This document shows positions 9,407 through 20,453 of a stretch of 64,000 nucleotides of DNA, piece after piece. The DNA is taken from positions 1-64,000 of the forward strand of contig JADIYP010000003.1 of the NCBI GenBank assembly GCA_016705235.1. The letters run 5' to 3'. This stretch comes from Candidatus Leptovillus affinis. Its GTDB lineage: Bacteria > Chloroflexota > Anaerolineae > Promineifilales > Promineifilaceae. Below the pieces are notes generated by a model. That model was not told where the DNA came from and did not search any database. It saw only the letters and a program-made list of their open reading frames with translations. Every line of letters begins with the position of its first letter. Positions within the stretch are counted from its first letter, which is position 1. A program made the position numbers and the translations under genes.

Positions 9407-9478
9407 CGGCCGTTAGCGCTGGCAAAGGCAGGGGGCCGATCAACCGGGAATGCTGTGACCCGCCTCAGGATAGTCTGT

Positions 9479-9484
9479 TATAAT
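9479..9484 (+). promoter_or_regulatory. -10 element upstream of spermidine-synthase-like gene
   Basis: A perfect TATAAT lies about 105 bp upstream of the proposed start at 9591. No clear -35 box is visible at the expected distance, so activity is uncertain. Confidence 0.4.
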
Positions 9485-9590
9485 CGAGGCGCTTTGATGC
9501 CCGTGCAGGGTTGGGGCGTTAAGCCGAAATCTGGAAAATGAGAGGTTCGTCATTCGCAACTCGCAAATCGCAAGCCCCAATCTACGATAT

Positions 9591-11134
9591 TTGTACCTGA
9601 CGGTGTTTACCGCCGGCATGAGTACCTTGGCGGTGGAATTTACCACCAGCCGCATGTTGCAGACGGTGTATGGCACGTCGAATCTGGTCTGGGCCAATGT
9701 GATTGGCCTGGTGCTGCTGTTTCTGACGCTCGGCTACTTTATCGGCGGGCGGTGGGCGGATAAACGGCCGTATCCCGCCACCTTTTACGCCCTTGTCAGT
9801 GCGGCCGGGTTTACGGCCGTTTTCTTTCTGCTGCTCACCAGCGTCATCCTCAAAACGGCCGCCGCAGCGATGGCCGCCATCAACGTCAGCGCCCTGGTGA
9901 GTTCGTTGGTGGGCGTCATTTTGGCTCTGGCGGTGCCGGTGACCTTGTTGGGCTGCATCTCGCCCTTTGCCATTCGGCTGGCGGTGCAAGACGTGGCCGA
10001 AGCGGGACGGGTCAGCGGGCGCATTTACGCCATTTCCACCTGGGGTAGTTTGCTGGGCACGTATTTGCCTGTGCTGGTGACAATTCCGCTGTTGGGGTCG
10101 CGGGTAACGGCCGTGCTCTTCGGTTTTTTCTGCTGCTTATCGGCCTGATTGGGCTGTGGCGGGATAACAGGCAGAAAGGCCTGATCGGCTTCATCGCGGT
10201 GCTGCTGCTGGCGCCGGTGGTCTTGCTCTGGACCCCAGGCAACATCAAAGCCTACGATGGCCAGCTCTTTGAGACCGAATCGGCCTACAACTACGTGCAG
10301 GTGGTGCGCCAGGGCAATTGCAACTACTTGCTGCTAAACGAAGGGCAGGCGTATCACTCATTTTATTGCGATGGCGGCGCGGTGTCCCGCATTTCGGTGT
10401 GGAGCATGATGCTGGCCGCGCCTTATTTTAACGCCGCGACCGGCGACCGAACGGTGGAAAACGCAGCGGTGATCGGTCTGGCGGCGGGAACCATCGCCAA
10501 GCAGCTAACCCGCGTTTTTGGCCCCATTCCGATTGATGGCATCGAGCTAGACCCGGCGATTGTGCAGGCGGGGCGCGATTATTTTGCCATGACAGACCCC
10601 AATTTGCGGGTGATTGTGGGCGACGGCCGTTACGAACTCAACCAACTCGACGGCCGTTACGACCTGATCACCATCGACGCTTACAAAGTGCCCTACATCC
10701 CCTGGCACCTCACCACCCGCGAATTTTTCCAGGAAGTGCAGGCGCATCTCACGGCCGATGGCGTGGTGGGCATCAACGTAGGGCGCGCGCCGCAAGATCG
10801 TTCGCTGGTGGACGCCATGACCGCCACGCTGCTGACTGTATTCCCCACTGTGCAGGCTATCGACGTGCCTGGTTCGTTGAATACCATTTTGGTGGCCACC
10901 AACCAGCCGACTGTGCCGGAAAATGTGGCTGCCAACCTGGCCCAATTGGCAGGCGACGCCGACCCGCTGCTGCGGGCGGCATTGGAAACGGCCGTGGCCA
11001 ATCTGGTTCCCATTACCCCATCCGACATTGTGTTTACCGATGAGCGCGCCCCGGTAGAAACCATCGTCGATACGCTGGTGCTGCGCTACCTGCTGCAAGA
11101 AGGCCCGGCCGGCTTGCCTGGCCTGGGCGAATGA
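9591..11134 (+). CDS. membrane-anchored spermidine synthase-like protein, one frameshift
   Basis: The N-terminal half has about seven hydrophobic helices (VFTAGMSTLAVEFTTSRML, NVIGLVLLFLTLGYFIGGRWAD, AVPVTLLGCISPFAIRLA, GRIYAISTWGSLLGTYLPV). The C-terminal half is a Rossmann methyltransferase-like domain: FETESAYNYVQVV, AVIGLAAGTIAKQLT, IDGIELDPAIVQAGRDYF, VGDGRYEL, YDLITIDAY and a HLT-REFF segment. This is the fused MFS-like/spermine-spermidine synthase architecture; whether it makes polyamines is unknown. One extra T in TTTTTT near 10127 breaks the frame: FGFF(C)CLSA should read FGFFLLLIGLIGLW. Start is uncertain: TTG 9591 is the first start codon in frame and NERFVIRNSQIASPNLRY upstream stays open. 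About 514 residues. Confidence 0.8.
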
Positions 11135-11199
11135 GGCAGCGTCCGGGCGCAATCAACTTGACCATACCTTATATCAACCAAGGACTACTCGACTAAAAG

Positions 11200-11900
11200 A
11201 TGATGAATAACAACACACTTTCCAATATGATTCGCTGGGTGGTGGTGGTGGCGACGCCATTTTTATTTACCGTGCTGACCGTGAGGGTGTTAATTGCCTG
11301 GAATAATCCCAGTTACCCGGCGTGGGAATACGGCCGTATCGACCCCGACCGCTACGGCTTTACGCCAGAAGATCGGCTGGACATGGCTGAAGCGACGCTG
11401 GATTACTTGCAGCGGCCCGAACCGGCCGCCGAGGTGATTTATTTGTTGGAAGATTTGCGCCTGCCCGGCACAAACGACCCGCTCTATAACCCGTCAGAAA
11501 TTGGGCATATGGTGGATGTGAAGGTGGTCGCCGATGCCTTTAAGTCGGTGCTGTGGGTGCTGCTGCTGGTGGTGGCTGGCGGGCTGATATTCTTGTTTGC
11601 CCGGCCGGATACCCGGCCAATGGGCGCCAAGGCTTTGTTTCAGGGCGGGGTGTTTACGGGCACGGCCGTGGTCCTGGTGATGGCCTTCATCGGCATTGCC
11701 TGGACAACGTTCTTTACGTTGTTCCACGACATCTTTTCGACCCCGGCACCTGGACCTTTTCTTACACCGACTCGCTCATTCGCTTGTTCCCGGAGCAGTT
11801 CTGGTTCGATTTTGCCTTGCTGTGGACCGGCAGCATTTTACTGCTGGGCGCTGTGTTTGCCGGTGCAGGTTACTGGCTGATGAAACGGTGGGCGTCCTGA
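11200..11900 (+). CDS. TIGR01906/DUF1461-like integral membrane protein, one frameshift
   Basis: MMNNNTLSNMIRWVVVVATPFLFTVLTVRVLI starts at ATG 11200. A soluble loop with YGFTPEDRLDMAEATLDYL and EIGHMVDVKVV is followed by three more helices and FFTLFHDIFF, then, after one frame change in a T-run near 11737, DPGTWTFSYTDSLIRLFPEQFWFDFALLWTG and a last helix to 11900. R-Y-G-F-T-x-x-D-R and H-M-x-D-V-K with PxxLWTF-like LIRLFPxxFW are the landmarks of the TIGR01906 family. About 233 residues, function unknown. Its stop overlaps the start of the PHP gene (TGATG), indicating translational coupling. Confidence 0.82.
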
Positions 11901-12827
11901 TGGCTTTGGATTACGTCGCCGATTTGCACAATCACACCACCGCTTCCGACGGCGAATATACGCCCACGGAACTGGTGAACGCCGCGCGCTTTGGGTTTGC
12001 AGGCCATCGGCGTGACCGACCATGATACGCTGGACGGTTTGGATGAAGCCCTGATGGCTGGCGAAGCGGCCGGGATTCGTGTTGTGCCGGGGGTGGAGGT
12101 GTCGCTGCGGTTTAGACGGCCGTATTTCACCGGCACGCTCCATTACCTGCTCTACATCCCCTACGCGCTGCTGCCCGACCCTGCCTTCCGGCAGATGGCC
12201 GCCGATATTTTTAGCCAGGGGCGCGGCGCCGGTCTGGTGCGCGCCCGCGTGGCGGCCATCAACCAGGCGTTTGGCCCGCAAGGCGAAACCCCGCTGCTGG
12301 CAAAAGCGTTAACGGCCGTCGAAATTGAAATCCTCGCACCCAACGTCACCCGCCGCCATTTTGCCCTGGCCCTCAAAGAGAACCACGGCCTGAACCGCGA
12401 GCAAATCAATCAGCTCATCGGCAACGACAGCCGCGCTTACGTGCCTTCAGGCATCGATCCGGCGCAGCTAACGCCGCTGCTGCGCCAATATCCGCAGTTG
12501 GTGCGCGTCTTTGCCCATCCGGCCGCCGGCTCGTTTCCCGGCGTCAGCCTGTATAACGAGGTGCTGCCGCCGTTGGCGGTGGTGGAGCGGCTGCTGCCGG
12601 AATTTTTGGCCGAGGCTGTGCTGGGATTGGATGGTTTGGAGGTGAACTACCCCGGCCATACGCCGGAACACCGGCTGCTGCTAACGCAGTGGGCGCAGCA
12701 GTACGGGCTGCTGATCACCGGGGGATCGGACTGCCATGATCGGGTGGAACGGCCGTTGGGCAAGGCCGGCGTGGCGGCTGACGAGTTGGATGGGCTGCTG
12801 CGCCGCCTTCAGGTGTCTGTGGGTTAG
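11900..12827 (+). CDS. PHP-domain phosphoesterase (TrpH/RNase AM-like), one frameshift
   Basis: MALDYVADLHNHTTASDGEYTPTELVNAARF gives the first PHP metal motif (DLHNHTTASDG). After one base change near 11993 the frame resumes GLQAIGVTDHDTLDGLDEA (motif II), then GIRVVPGVEVS (motif III, Glu ligand), VRVFAHPAAG (motif IV), and GLEVNYPGH plus LLITGGSDCHD near the end. About 308 residues. This order matches the class of PHP enzymes that act as 3',5'-nucleoside bisphosphate phosphatase or 5'-3' RNA exonuclease with two or three metal ions. The start codon overlaps the preceding stop. Confidence 0.87.
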
Positions 12828-12881
12828 GGGTTTGGGGCAGGAAACGGCCGTTTTCTGTTGGGGTCAAGAATAGATTAAACC

Positions 12882-12968
12882 ACTGTCATTCTGACGAGTC
12901 TTCGAGGAAGAATCCCCTGCTGTCGAGAAAGAGGGATTCTTCGCTCCGCAGACTCCGCTCAGAATGAC
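12882..12968. repeat. REP-like palindrome (family D)
   Basis: The left arm GTCATTCTGACGAGTCTTCG with GAAGAATCCC pairs imperfectly with GGGATTCTTCGCTCCG and GACTCCGCTCAGAATGAC. A relative with GCATCCC/GGGATGC cores lies at 38951-39064. Two ACGGCCGT copies flank the element, at about 12842 and 12992. The remainder of the 545-bp gap (12828-13372) holds the family A hairpin at 13098 and no gene that I can support. Confidence 0.75.
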
Positions 12969-13097
12969 CCTAACCAACTCTTGACGACTACAGAAACGGC
13001 CGTTTTGCAGGCGTATGGTTATTGTTACCGTAAGGTGCTATCGTCATAATCGGTGGAATTCAAAAAGAGAGTGTATCTGTTCAGGTTTCTCTGGCAA

Positions 13098-13153
13098 GAC
13101 CCCAAGGGTATGATACCAATAATCCAAATTCTCAGGGGCAAACCCTTGGGGTC
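13098..13153. repeat. family A hairpin, inverted orientation
   Basis: GACCCCAAGGGTATG ... GCAAACCCTTGGGGTC. The conserved outer sequence TCAGGTTTCTCTGGCAA lies on the left here, the reverse complement of the TTGCCAGAGAAACCTGA seen on the right of other copies, so this copy is inverted. Confidence 0.9.
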
Positions 13154-13372
13154 TGGATTATTCCAAAAGAGTAAACCATTTCATTGCTGAACAATTGTCC
13201 GTGCTGTTACAATGGAGACCACATCCGGAGTATGGGCAGTTGCGAAACGATTTCCAAAAACTTTTAACGGCCGTGGCGTAAATTCGACCTTTGGGTTTAA
13301 AAAACCGCGTTCCCAACCAGAAACAAACCGGCATGAAAGCAAAGAGGGTTACTGCCTTAGGAGAAAGAATGG

Positions 13373-13906
13373 ATGGCTGAAGCAAAAACAAAATACGATG
13401 AAATTTGTTTGACGTATCGAAAATCCAGAAAAATGTTTCTCGATTATGAAAACTTGTGCCAGGCATTTGCCCGCGACCTGGTAGACGGCATGATAGAGTA
13501 TTTTGAATGGCCGCAAAATCAGGAAATTACGTATATCCCATTGGGTGAAGAACTCGATCCTAACAATCGATTTTATGCGCTTGCCGGGGCGATGCAGATG
13601 GATAATGAATCATTTTGGCATTTCGGCCTGGAACTGTCGGTTGAAGAACCTGGCGGTTCCTACCCGCTGCCTTTTTTGATGAGCTTCTTCATTAAAAAAG
13701 TTGGCCCGCATTTTATTGTGAAATTAGGCCCAAATGGCAAAGAAATTCGCATTCATGAGGAACGGCGCGGGGATCTGACGCCATTTTACGATGCGGTATT
13801 TGTCCAGATTTTAAACTTTTTCGCCCGCCAATATCAGGACGCGGTGACCAACGGGCTGAAGGAAGTTGGCTTCATCATGTTGTCGCCCAAGGCCGAAACA
13901 TCCTGA
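13373..13906 (+). CDS. hypothetical protein, cytosolic alpha/beta
   Basis: TTAGGAGAAAG lies seven bases before ATG 13373 (MAEAKTKYDEICLTYRK). An ATG four bases earlier reads into a stop after three codons and is rejected. 177 residues, no membrane segment or signal. Visible features are an acidic, aromatic middle (DGMIEYFEWPQNQEITYIPLGEELDP), FWHFGLELSVEE, LPFLMSFFIKKVG and a basic-acidic EIRIHEERRGDLTPFYDAVF. I do not recognise a family. It is monocistronic between two repeat-rich gaps. Confidence 0.7.
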   Translation: MAEAKTKYDEICLTYRKSRKMFLDYENLCQAFARDLVDGMIEYFEWPQNQEITYIPLGEELDPNNRFYALAGAMQMDNESFWHFGLELSVEEPGGSYPLPFLMSFFIKKVGPHFIVKLGPNGKEIRIHEERRGDLTPFYDAVFVQILNFFARQYQDAVTNGLKEVGFIMLSPKAETS

Positions 13907-13938
13907 CATAAGGCGATCCATCATTTCGGTCTTCGTTG

Positions 13939-14767
13939 ATGCACACATTCATTAGCAGTCTCCAAAATCAGCGCATTAAACAAGCTGTCAGGCTCAATAA
14001 CCGCCGCCAACGCGACCTGGAGCAGCGGACTCTGGTTGAGGGAGTTCGTGAGGTATCACGAGCTTTGGCGTCTGGGTTGACGCCGTATGAAGCGTTTTAT
14101 TGCCCGCAGATTGTCACAGACCCGGAAGCGCAGCAGTGTCTGGCAAGGTTGGCGGCGTTGGCTGACCAGGGGCAGACAGAGCTGTTTGAGGTGACGACGG
14201 CCGTATTTGAAAAATCGCCTATCGCGGCGAAAGCGGCGGGATTGTGCTGGTAATTCCTTATCTGCGCCGGACGTTGACCGATTTGCCGCTGTCGGCTGCT
14301 CCATTTTGGTGGTGCTGGAGAGTGTCGAGAAGCCGGGTAATCTTGGGGCCATTTTGCGGACAGCGGATGCGGCCGGAGTGGATGGGTTGATTGTGTGTGA
14401 CGCGGAGACAGATCGCGGCACGGATATTCATAATCCGAATGTGATTCGGGCGAGTTTGGGCGCTTCGTTTACGGTGCCAACGGTGGCTGCGGAAAACGGC
14501 CGTGTCCGAGCCTGGCTGCAAGACCAGAACATTCCTATCATTGCCGCTACACCGGAAGCGACACGGCCGTATACGGCCGTAAACCTCACCGGTCCTGTCG
14601 CCATCCTCCTTGGCAGCGAAGCACATGGCCTCAGTCAAACATGGCTCCAGGCTGCTCACGAACAAGTCGTTATCCCGATGCGTGGCCAGGTCGACAGCTT
14701 AAATCTATCCGTTTCGACAGCTTTATTACTTTTTGAAGTCGTTCGTCAGCGCAGCAGGTTTCCTTGA
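13939..14767 (+). CDS. TrmH/SpoU-family RNA 2'-O-methyltransferase, two frameshifts
   Basis: MHTFISSLQNQRIKQAVRLNNRRQRDLEQRTLVEGVREVSRAL is the N-terminal substrate-binding domain found in rRNA/tRNA 2'-O-methyltransferases (INSPNNxxIK and FLVEGxREV-like motifs). The SPOUT catalytic domain follows: VVLESVEKPGNLGAILRTADAAGVDGLIV (motif 1, conserved N and R), GPVAILLGSEAHGLS (motif 2) and IPMRGQVDSLNLSVSTALLLFE (motif 3). It methylates ribose in rRNA or tRNA using SAM and works as a knotted dimer. Two indels, near 14213 (AAAAA) and 14302 (TTTT), break the frame; repaired, the middle reads AYRGESGGIVLVIPYLRRTL. About 276 residues. The exact target nucleotide cannot be told. Confidence 0.85.
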
Positions 14768-14806
14768 AATCAGTCTAATGACTTACCAAGCAGAACTATA
14801 AATACA

Positions 14807-14864
14807 GACCCCAAGGGTTTGCTCCTGAGAATTTGGTTTATTTGCGTACCAAACCCTTGGGGTC
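14807..14864. repeat. family A hairpin
   Basis: GACCCCAAGGGTTTG ... ACCAAACCCTTGGGGTC followed by TTACCAGAGGAACCTGAACA and GTTAC. It lies between the methyltransferase stop and the metallophosphoesterase start and could act as a terminator or leader structure. Confidence 0.9.
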
Positions 14865-14941
14865 TTACCAGAGGAACCTGAACAGTTACTACAAAGCAAC
14901 AAATTGAGCATGACAAACCCCAGTAAATTAGGAAGCCATTT

Positions 14942-15688
14942 ATGCGAATCGCGTTAATCTCAGATATACATGGCAATCTCGTTTCCTTTGAGGCAGTTTT
15001 GTCCGATATCCGGCGAGAGGGAGTCGATCAAATTGTCTGTCTAGGAGATGTGGCAACCTTAGGCCCCCGGCCGCGGGAAGTCATACAATTGCTTCAGGAC
15101 CTCAACTGCCCATGTATCATGGGCAACCATGATCAATACCTGCTCCAGCCCTCCGTCCTCTTTGAGTACATGGATGCTTCCTGGTTTGTGGAGTCTATCG
15201 CCTGGTGCGCGGAACAACTGCAACCGGAAGATTTCCAATTCCTGTCCACATTTCAGCCTGTACTCGAAATAAACCTGGACGATAGCCAAAACCTGCTCTG
15301 TTTTCATGGTTCGCCAAAATCCAACACCGATATCATTCTGGCGATGACGCCACCTACCAACGTAGATGAGCTGCTCAACGGCCATCGCGCCGCTGTCATG
15401 GCTGGCGGTCACACCCACATGCAAATGATGCGCCAGCACAAAGGTATTATGTTAACAAATGCCGGAAGTGTGGGCATGCCATTTGAGCAGGCCCTTTTTG
15501 TACACGCGCCGCGCTACTTGCCCTGGGCTGAATATGCCATCGTCAGCTGCCACCAGGGCGTTATTGGCGTAGACCTGCGGCGAGTTCCGGTGGATATTGA
15601 AGCTGTGCGCTTGCCAGCGACAAGCAGCGGCTTACCCGACGCTTCCGATTGGATTAAAAACTGGCTGCTGCCCGGCGATTTAATCTAG
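14942..15688 (+). CDS. calcineurin-like metallophosphoesterase
   Basis: 248 residues, intact. The di-metal motifs are in order: DIHGN (8-12), GDVATLGPRP near 38, GNHDQ near 62, and the C-terminal GGHTHM near 156 with FHGSP before it. The family (YfcE/MJ0936-like) hydrolyses phosphodiesters or nucleotides with Mn or Ni. It is somewhat longer than minimal members because of an insertion around YMDASWFVESIAWCAEQLQPEDFQFL. TTAGGAAGCCATTT precedes ATG 14942. Single gene, preceded by a hairpin repeat. Confidence 0.88.
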   Translation: MRIALISDIHGNLVSFEAVLSDIRREGVDQIVCLGDVATLGPRPREVIQLLQDLNCPCIMGNHDQYLLQPSVLFEYMDASWFVESIAWCAEQLQPEDFQFLSTFQPVLEINLDDSQNLLCFHGSPKSNTDIILAMTPPTNVDELLNGHRAAVMAGGHTHMQMMRQHKGIMLTNAGSVGMPFEQALFVHAPRYLPWAEYAIVSCHQGVIGVDLRRVPVDIEAVRLPATSSGLPDASDWIKNWLLPGDLI

Positions 15689-15706
15689 ATCGCTTTTGCT
15701 CTCAGG

Positions 15707-15734
15707 TTGCGAGAAAAGGCAGTTTGGTGATAAT
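15707..15734 (+). promoter_or_regulatory. candidate promoter for mdh
   Basis: TTGCGA at 15707-15712 and GATAAT at 15729-15734 are 16 bp apart, about 95 bp before the mdh start. A short dyad GGGGTC-GG-GACCCC at about 15784-15797 lies in the resulting leader. Confidence 0.45.
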
Positions 15735-15827
15735 TAACCCTGATCGCCACTCGGCGAAATAGTACTTTTATAGTTTCCCACTTAGGGGTCGGGACCCCAC
15801 CCATGTTAGCCCAATAGGAGAGATATT

Positions 15828-16809
15828 ATGTCAAGACGATTAGTAAAAGTTGCTGTAACCGGAGCGGCCGGCCAGATAGGATATTCGCTTCTGCCCAGAC
15901 TTGCCTCAGGCGAGATCTTTGGCAGTGATACAAAAGTCGCTCTCCATTTGTTGGAAATCACGCCCGCACTGCCTTCGTTGGAAGGTGTGGTGATGGAATT
16001 GGATGACTGCGCATTTCCGCTGTTAGAAAACGTTGTTGTGACCGATGATCCAGAAGTCGCCTTTGATGGCATCAATTGGGCGCTGCTCGTTGGTTCCAAG
16101 CCCAGAGGTAAGGGCATGGAGCGCGGCGATCTCTTAAAAGAAAATGGCCCGATTTTCACCGGTCAGGGCGCCGCTTTGCAAAAAGCGGCTTCAGATGTGC
16201 GCGTACTGGTGGTGGGTAATCCCGCAAACACTAACTGCCTGATCGCCATGAACAACGCCAAAGATGTTCCCGCGACACGGTTTTCCGCGCTGACTCGGCT
16301 GGACCAGAATCGAGCGTATGCTCAGTTGGCGGCCAAGGCGGGCGTGACGGTGAATGACGTGAGTAATGTCACCATTTGGGGCAATCACAGCGCCACCCAG
16401 TATCCAGACGTGGAGAATGCGAAGATTAACGGCCGTCCCGCCCTGGAAGTCATCACCGATCATGATTGGCTGCGCGGCGAATTCATCAGCGTGGTGCAAA
16501 AGCGCGGCGCGGCCGTCATCGCTGCGCGCGGCAAATCTTCGGCCCTATCGGCCGCCAACGCCGCCCTGGATCACGTTAAAAGTTTTGAAGAAAAACCCCG
16601 CCGGACATTGGTTCTCGGCCGCCGTGGCTTCCGATGGCAGTTATGGCATCGACGAAGGCCTTATCTTCTCCTTCCCCGTCCAAAGCGATGGGCAAGGCGG
16701 CTGGTCTATTGTGCAGGGATTAGGCTGGAGCGATTTTGCCAAAGAAAAAGTCCAGGCCACCCTCGACGAACTACGAGAGGAAAAGGACGTTGTGGCTTAT
16801 ATGCTCTAG
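15828..16809 (+). CDS. mdh: malate dehydrogenase, one frameshift
   Basis: [32 protein letters not shown] is the NAD-binding N-terminus of group-2 (cytosolic-type) malate dehydrogenases. Further motifs are [18 protein letters not shown] (substrate-loop arginines), [22 protein letters not shown] and [14 protein letters not shown] with the catalytic His. It interconverts malate and oxaloacetate in the TCA cycle. One indel at the AAAAACCCC run near 16597 moves the end to another frame: [26 protein letters not shown] continues to 16809, giving the usual length of about 327 residues. AGGAGAGATATT precedes ATG 15828. Confidence 0.93.
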
Positions 16810-16841
16810 CCATTTGGCGGCAAATAAATTGACCTGAAACG

Positions 16842-16871
16842 AAACAGGGGACACGGCCGTGTCCCCTGTTT
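16842..16871. repeat. 30-bp perfect palindrome centred on ACGGCCGT
   Basis: AAACAGGGGACACGG is followed directly by its reverse complement CCGTGTCCCCTGTTT. The centre is one of the iterated ACGGCCGT octamers. It lies just after the mdh stop and before a separate terminator. Confidence 0.9.
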
Positions 16872-16881
16872 GCTTAATTAC

Positions 16882-16909
16882 AAAAAGCCTTGCATGGCAA
16901 GGCTTTTTT
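16882..16909 (+). terminator. Rho-independent terminator of mdh
   Basis: AAAGCCTTGC-ATG-GCAAGGCTTTTTT: an 8-bp GC-rich stem and a six-T tail, about 75 bp after the mdh stop. The following 370 bp to the mutase gene show no further gene. Confidence 0.9.
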
Positions 16910-17278
16910 GCGGGAAGAGGAGAAGAAGGAGAAAAGAGGAAGTTTTAGATTAATTTAATTGATTAAAAATTTGGGCGGCCTGCATTTGGCCATTTTTAGA
17001 TTGAGCGAAAAAACCATACCCGTTGACCGCAAGTTTTCACTTCGTCTGGGCCGTTTCTCGACTACAACTGCTTTCTCGGTTCGAGTCGGCCGCCCTCATT
17101 TGATAATAGAAGTATAAGCTTTCAGATCGACTTTCGATGGCTGCCCGGATACAAATCGAGTGTAAATCCATTTACATTGTGGAATAATTGATGGTCATTA
17201 ACGCGGACAACGTGGTGGTTCTAGCCGCCTTAGCGCGTGGTTTCGGCAAACATCTGACATGAGATGAGGAGCAATTTT

Positions 17279-18937
<1,659 letters not shown>

Positions 18938-18938
<1 letters not shown>

Positions 18939-19050
18939 TCCGTGAAACGTGATGCGTGAAACGTGAGGCGTGAGGCGTGATGCGTGAGGCGTGATGCGTG
19001 ATGCGTGAAAAGAGTACGAATCACTCACGAATCACGCATCACGCCTCACG
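18938..19050. repeat. GATGCGTGA iteron block (family B), longest copy
   Basis: Nine or so imperfect copies of GTGATGCGTGA / GTGAGGCGTGA run from 18940 to 19010; complementary CACGAATCACGCATCACGCCTCACG follows at 19026-19050. The block separates the mutase from its epimerase and can form a long hairpin, so it may tune expression of the second gene. Confidence 0.9.
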
Positions 19051-19066
19051 AAACAAGGAAAGTGTC

Positions 19067-19471
19067 ATGATTAAAAAAGTAGACCATATTGCTGTTGTTG
19101 TGCCGGATTTGGCGGCCGCGATGAAGTTTTGGGTGGAAGCTTTTGGGCTGGCGCTGGAGCGGGTAGAGAGTGTGCCGCGCGAGGGCGTGGACGTGGCTTT
19201 TTTGCCGGTGGGCGATAGTGAAATCGAGTTGTTGCAGCCGACCGACCCGGAAAGCGGCGTGGCCCGTTACCTGGAAAAGCGCGGCCCCGGCCTGCACCAC
19301 CTCTGTTTTGAGGTGGATGACATTGATGCGACCCTGGCGCGGCTGAAGGCGGCCGAGATTCCGCTGATTAATGAAACGGCCGTCACCAGCAATGATGGCA
19401 AGAAGTATGCCTTTGTGCATCCCAAGGGCACGGGGGGGGTGTTGGTGGAGTTGTACGAACTGCCGGGGTGA
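19067..19471 (+). CDS. mce: methylmalonyl-CoA epimerase
   Basis: 134 residues with two VOC (glyoxalase-fold) modules: IKKVDHIAVVVPDLAAAMKFWVEAFGL, then VAFLPVGDSEIELLQP, GPGLHHLCFEVDDIDATLARLK and GGVLVELYE. His of KVDHIA, Glu of IELLQ, His of LHHLCF and Glu of LVELYE are the usual metal-binding set. It epimerises (S)- to (R)-methylmalonyl-CoA for the mutase encoded just upstream. AAGGAAAGTGTC precedes ATG 19067. Confidence 0.93.
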   Translation: MIKKVDHIAVVVPDLAAAMKFWVEAFGLALERVESVPREGVDVAFLPVGDSEIELLQPTDPESGVARYLEKRGPGLHHLCFEVDDIDATLARLKAAEIPLINETAVTSNDGKKYAFVHPKGTGGVLVELYELPG

Positions 19472-19537
19472 TGGGATGGGAGGAAACGGCCGTTCCCCCC
19501 AACCATTCACACCAAACTGAGGAAACCCCACTAACCC

Positions 19538-20023
19538 TCATTCTCCTGCTTGCCTTAGCGCACTTTCCATCACGGCCCGGCTCAGGCTAAAACCTTGCCG
19601 CCGCAGTACCTCCAGATAGGGTCCAATCTCCGGCAGAAAACCGGCCTGTTTGCCTTTGAGCAGGAGACCCACAGTGCCCACCTTGTTCAGATTCATCTCG
19701 GATAATTTTCGCCGCCCCTTCTTCTCATCCATCAATACCCAATCCGCACGCAACTCACGCGCCAGAACAATCGTTTCTGCTTCACCGCGATCTAATTCAT
19801 CGAGCAGCACTTCAACGGCTAACTGATCCTGCACGGCCACAACCTTGATCCAATCGGCTTGCGTGACCTCCTGTTTAGCGCCCCCTTCTTCGCGTCCAAA
19901 CGAGACGGCTTCGGCAAAAACGGCTTCGGGAATGGTGATTTGCCCAAACATGAAACGCAGCAAATCAAATTGGCCGACAACAGCCAGGCCAATCAAAGGA
20001 GTCGTGTTGGAAACGATGATCAT
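19538..20023 (-). CDS. PIN-like DUF3368 protein, probable toxin
   Basis: 161 residues from MIIVSNTTPLIGLAVVGQFDLL. The pattern I-x-SNTTPLIxL near the start, ELDRGEAETIVLAREL in the middle and ADWVLMDEKKGRR with a later GTVGLLLKGKQAGFL matches DUF3368, a PIN-like ribonuclease fold with acidic residues D/E at S-N-T, GEAE and L(M)DE. It pairs with the upstream UPF0175 gene, whose stop overlaps its start by four bases. Such pairs behave as type II toxin-antitoxin or mobile-element-linked modules; activity here is inferred. Confidence 0.85.
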   Translation of the reverse strand: MIIVSNTTPLIGLAVVGQFDLLRFMFGQITIPEAVFAEAVSFGREEGGAKQEVTQADWIKVVAVQDQLAVEVLLDELDRGEAETIVLARELRADWVLMDEKKGRRKLSEMNLNKVGTVGLLLKGKQAGFLPEIGPYLEVLRRQGFSLSRAVMESALRQAGE

Positions 20024-20301
20024 TCTTGCCGCAAAACGGGCAGCCCGGCAACGGCCTGCCATTCATCGGCCAGTTCATCTTCCGTGTAGTCCACATAGGC
20101 AATGCTGTGTTTGCGTAACAGCGCCAGGAACTCAATCCGGTTGATGTCTAACAACTGAGCCGCTTTTCCGGATGAAATCCGTCCTTCGACAAACAAAGAG
20201 AGGACCAACCATTCCGTGATGCGGTGCGAGATTTCTTCACGGCTAATGCCCAAACGGAGTAAAGGGGTCGGCAGTTGAATTTCCAGGGTTGTATTTGTCA
20301 T
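20020..20301 (-). CDS. UPF0175-family protein, probable antitoxin
   Basis: 93 residues. A beta-strand opening (TLEIQLPTPLLRLG) precedes SREEISHRITEWLVLSLFVEGRISSGKAAQLLDINRIEFLALLRKHSIAYVDYTEDELADEW. The segment ISSGKAAQLLDINRIEFLALL is a helix-turn-helix typical of UPF0175 antitoxins. Its end overlaps the DUF3368 gene by ATGA, so the two are coupled. Confidence 0.85.
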   Translation of the reverse strand: MTNTTLEIQLPTPLLRLGISREEISHRITEWLVLSLFVEGRISSGKAAQLLDINRIEFLALLRKHSIAYVDYTEDELADEWQAVAGLPVLRQE

Positions 20302-20453
20302 TTTCTACCTCACTGAGAAACCGGGTCGCTCAAAAAAACTACCTGAAGTTACTGCTTCTGATAAGCACCATGATTGTAACGGGAAACTGCAGTCAACTCG
20401 CCATCATTTTAACACATTCCCAGTATAGGAAACGGCCGTTCCCCCCACAATGG

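Noticed and set aside
13212..13412. 66-codon frame in the gap before 13373
   Set aside because: No ribosome site or family, overlaps the next gene start, and the preceding DNA is repeat sequence.
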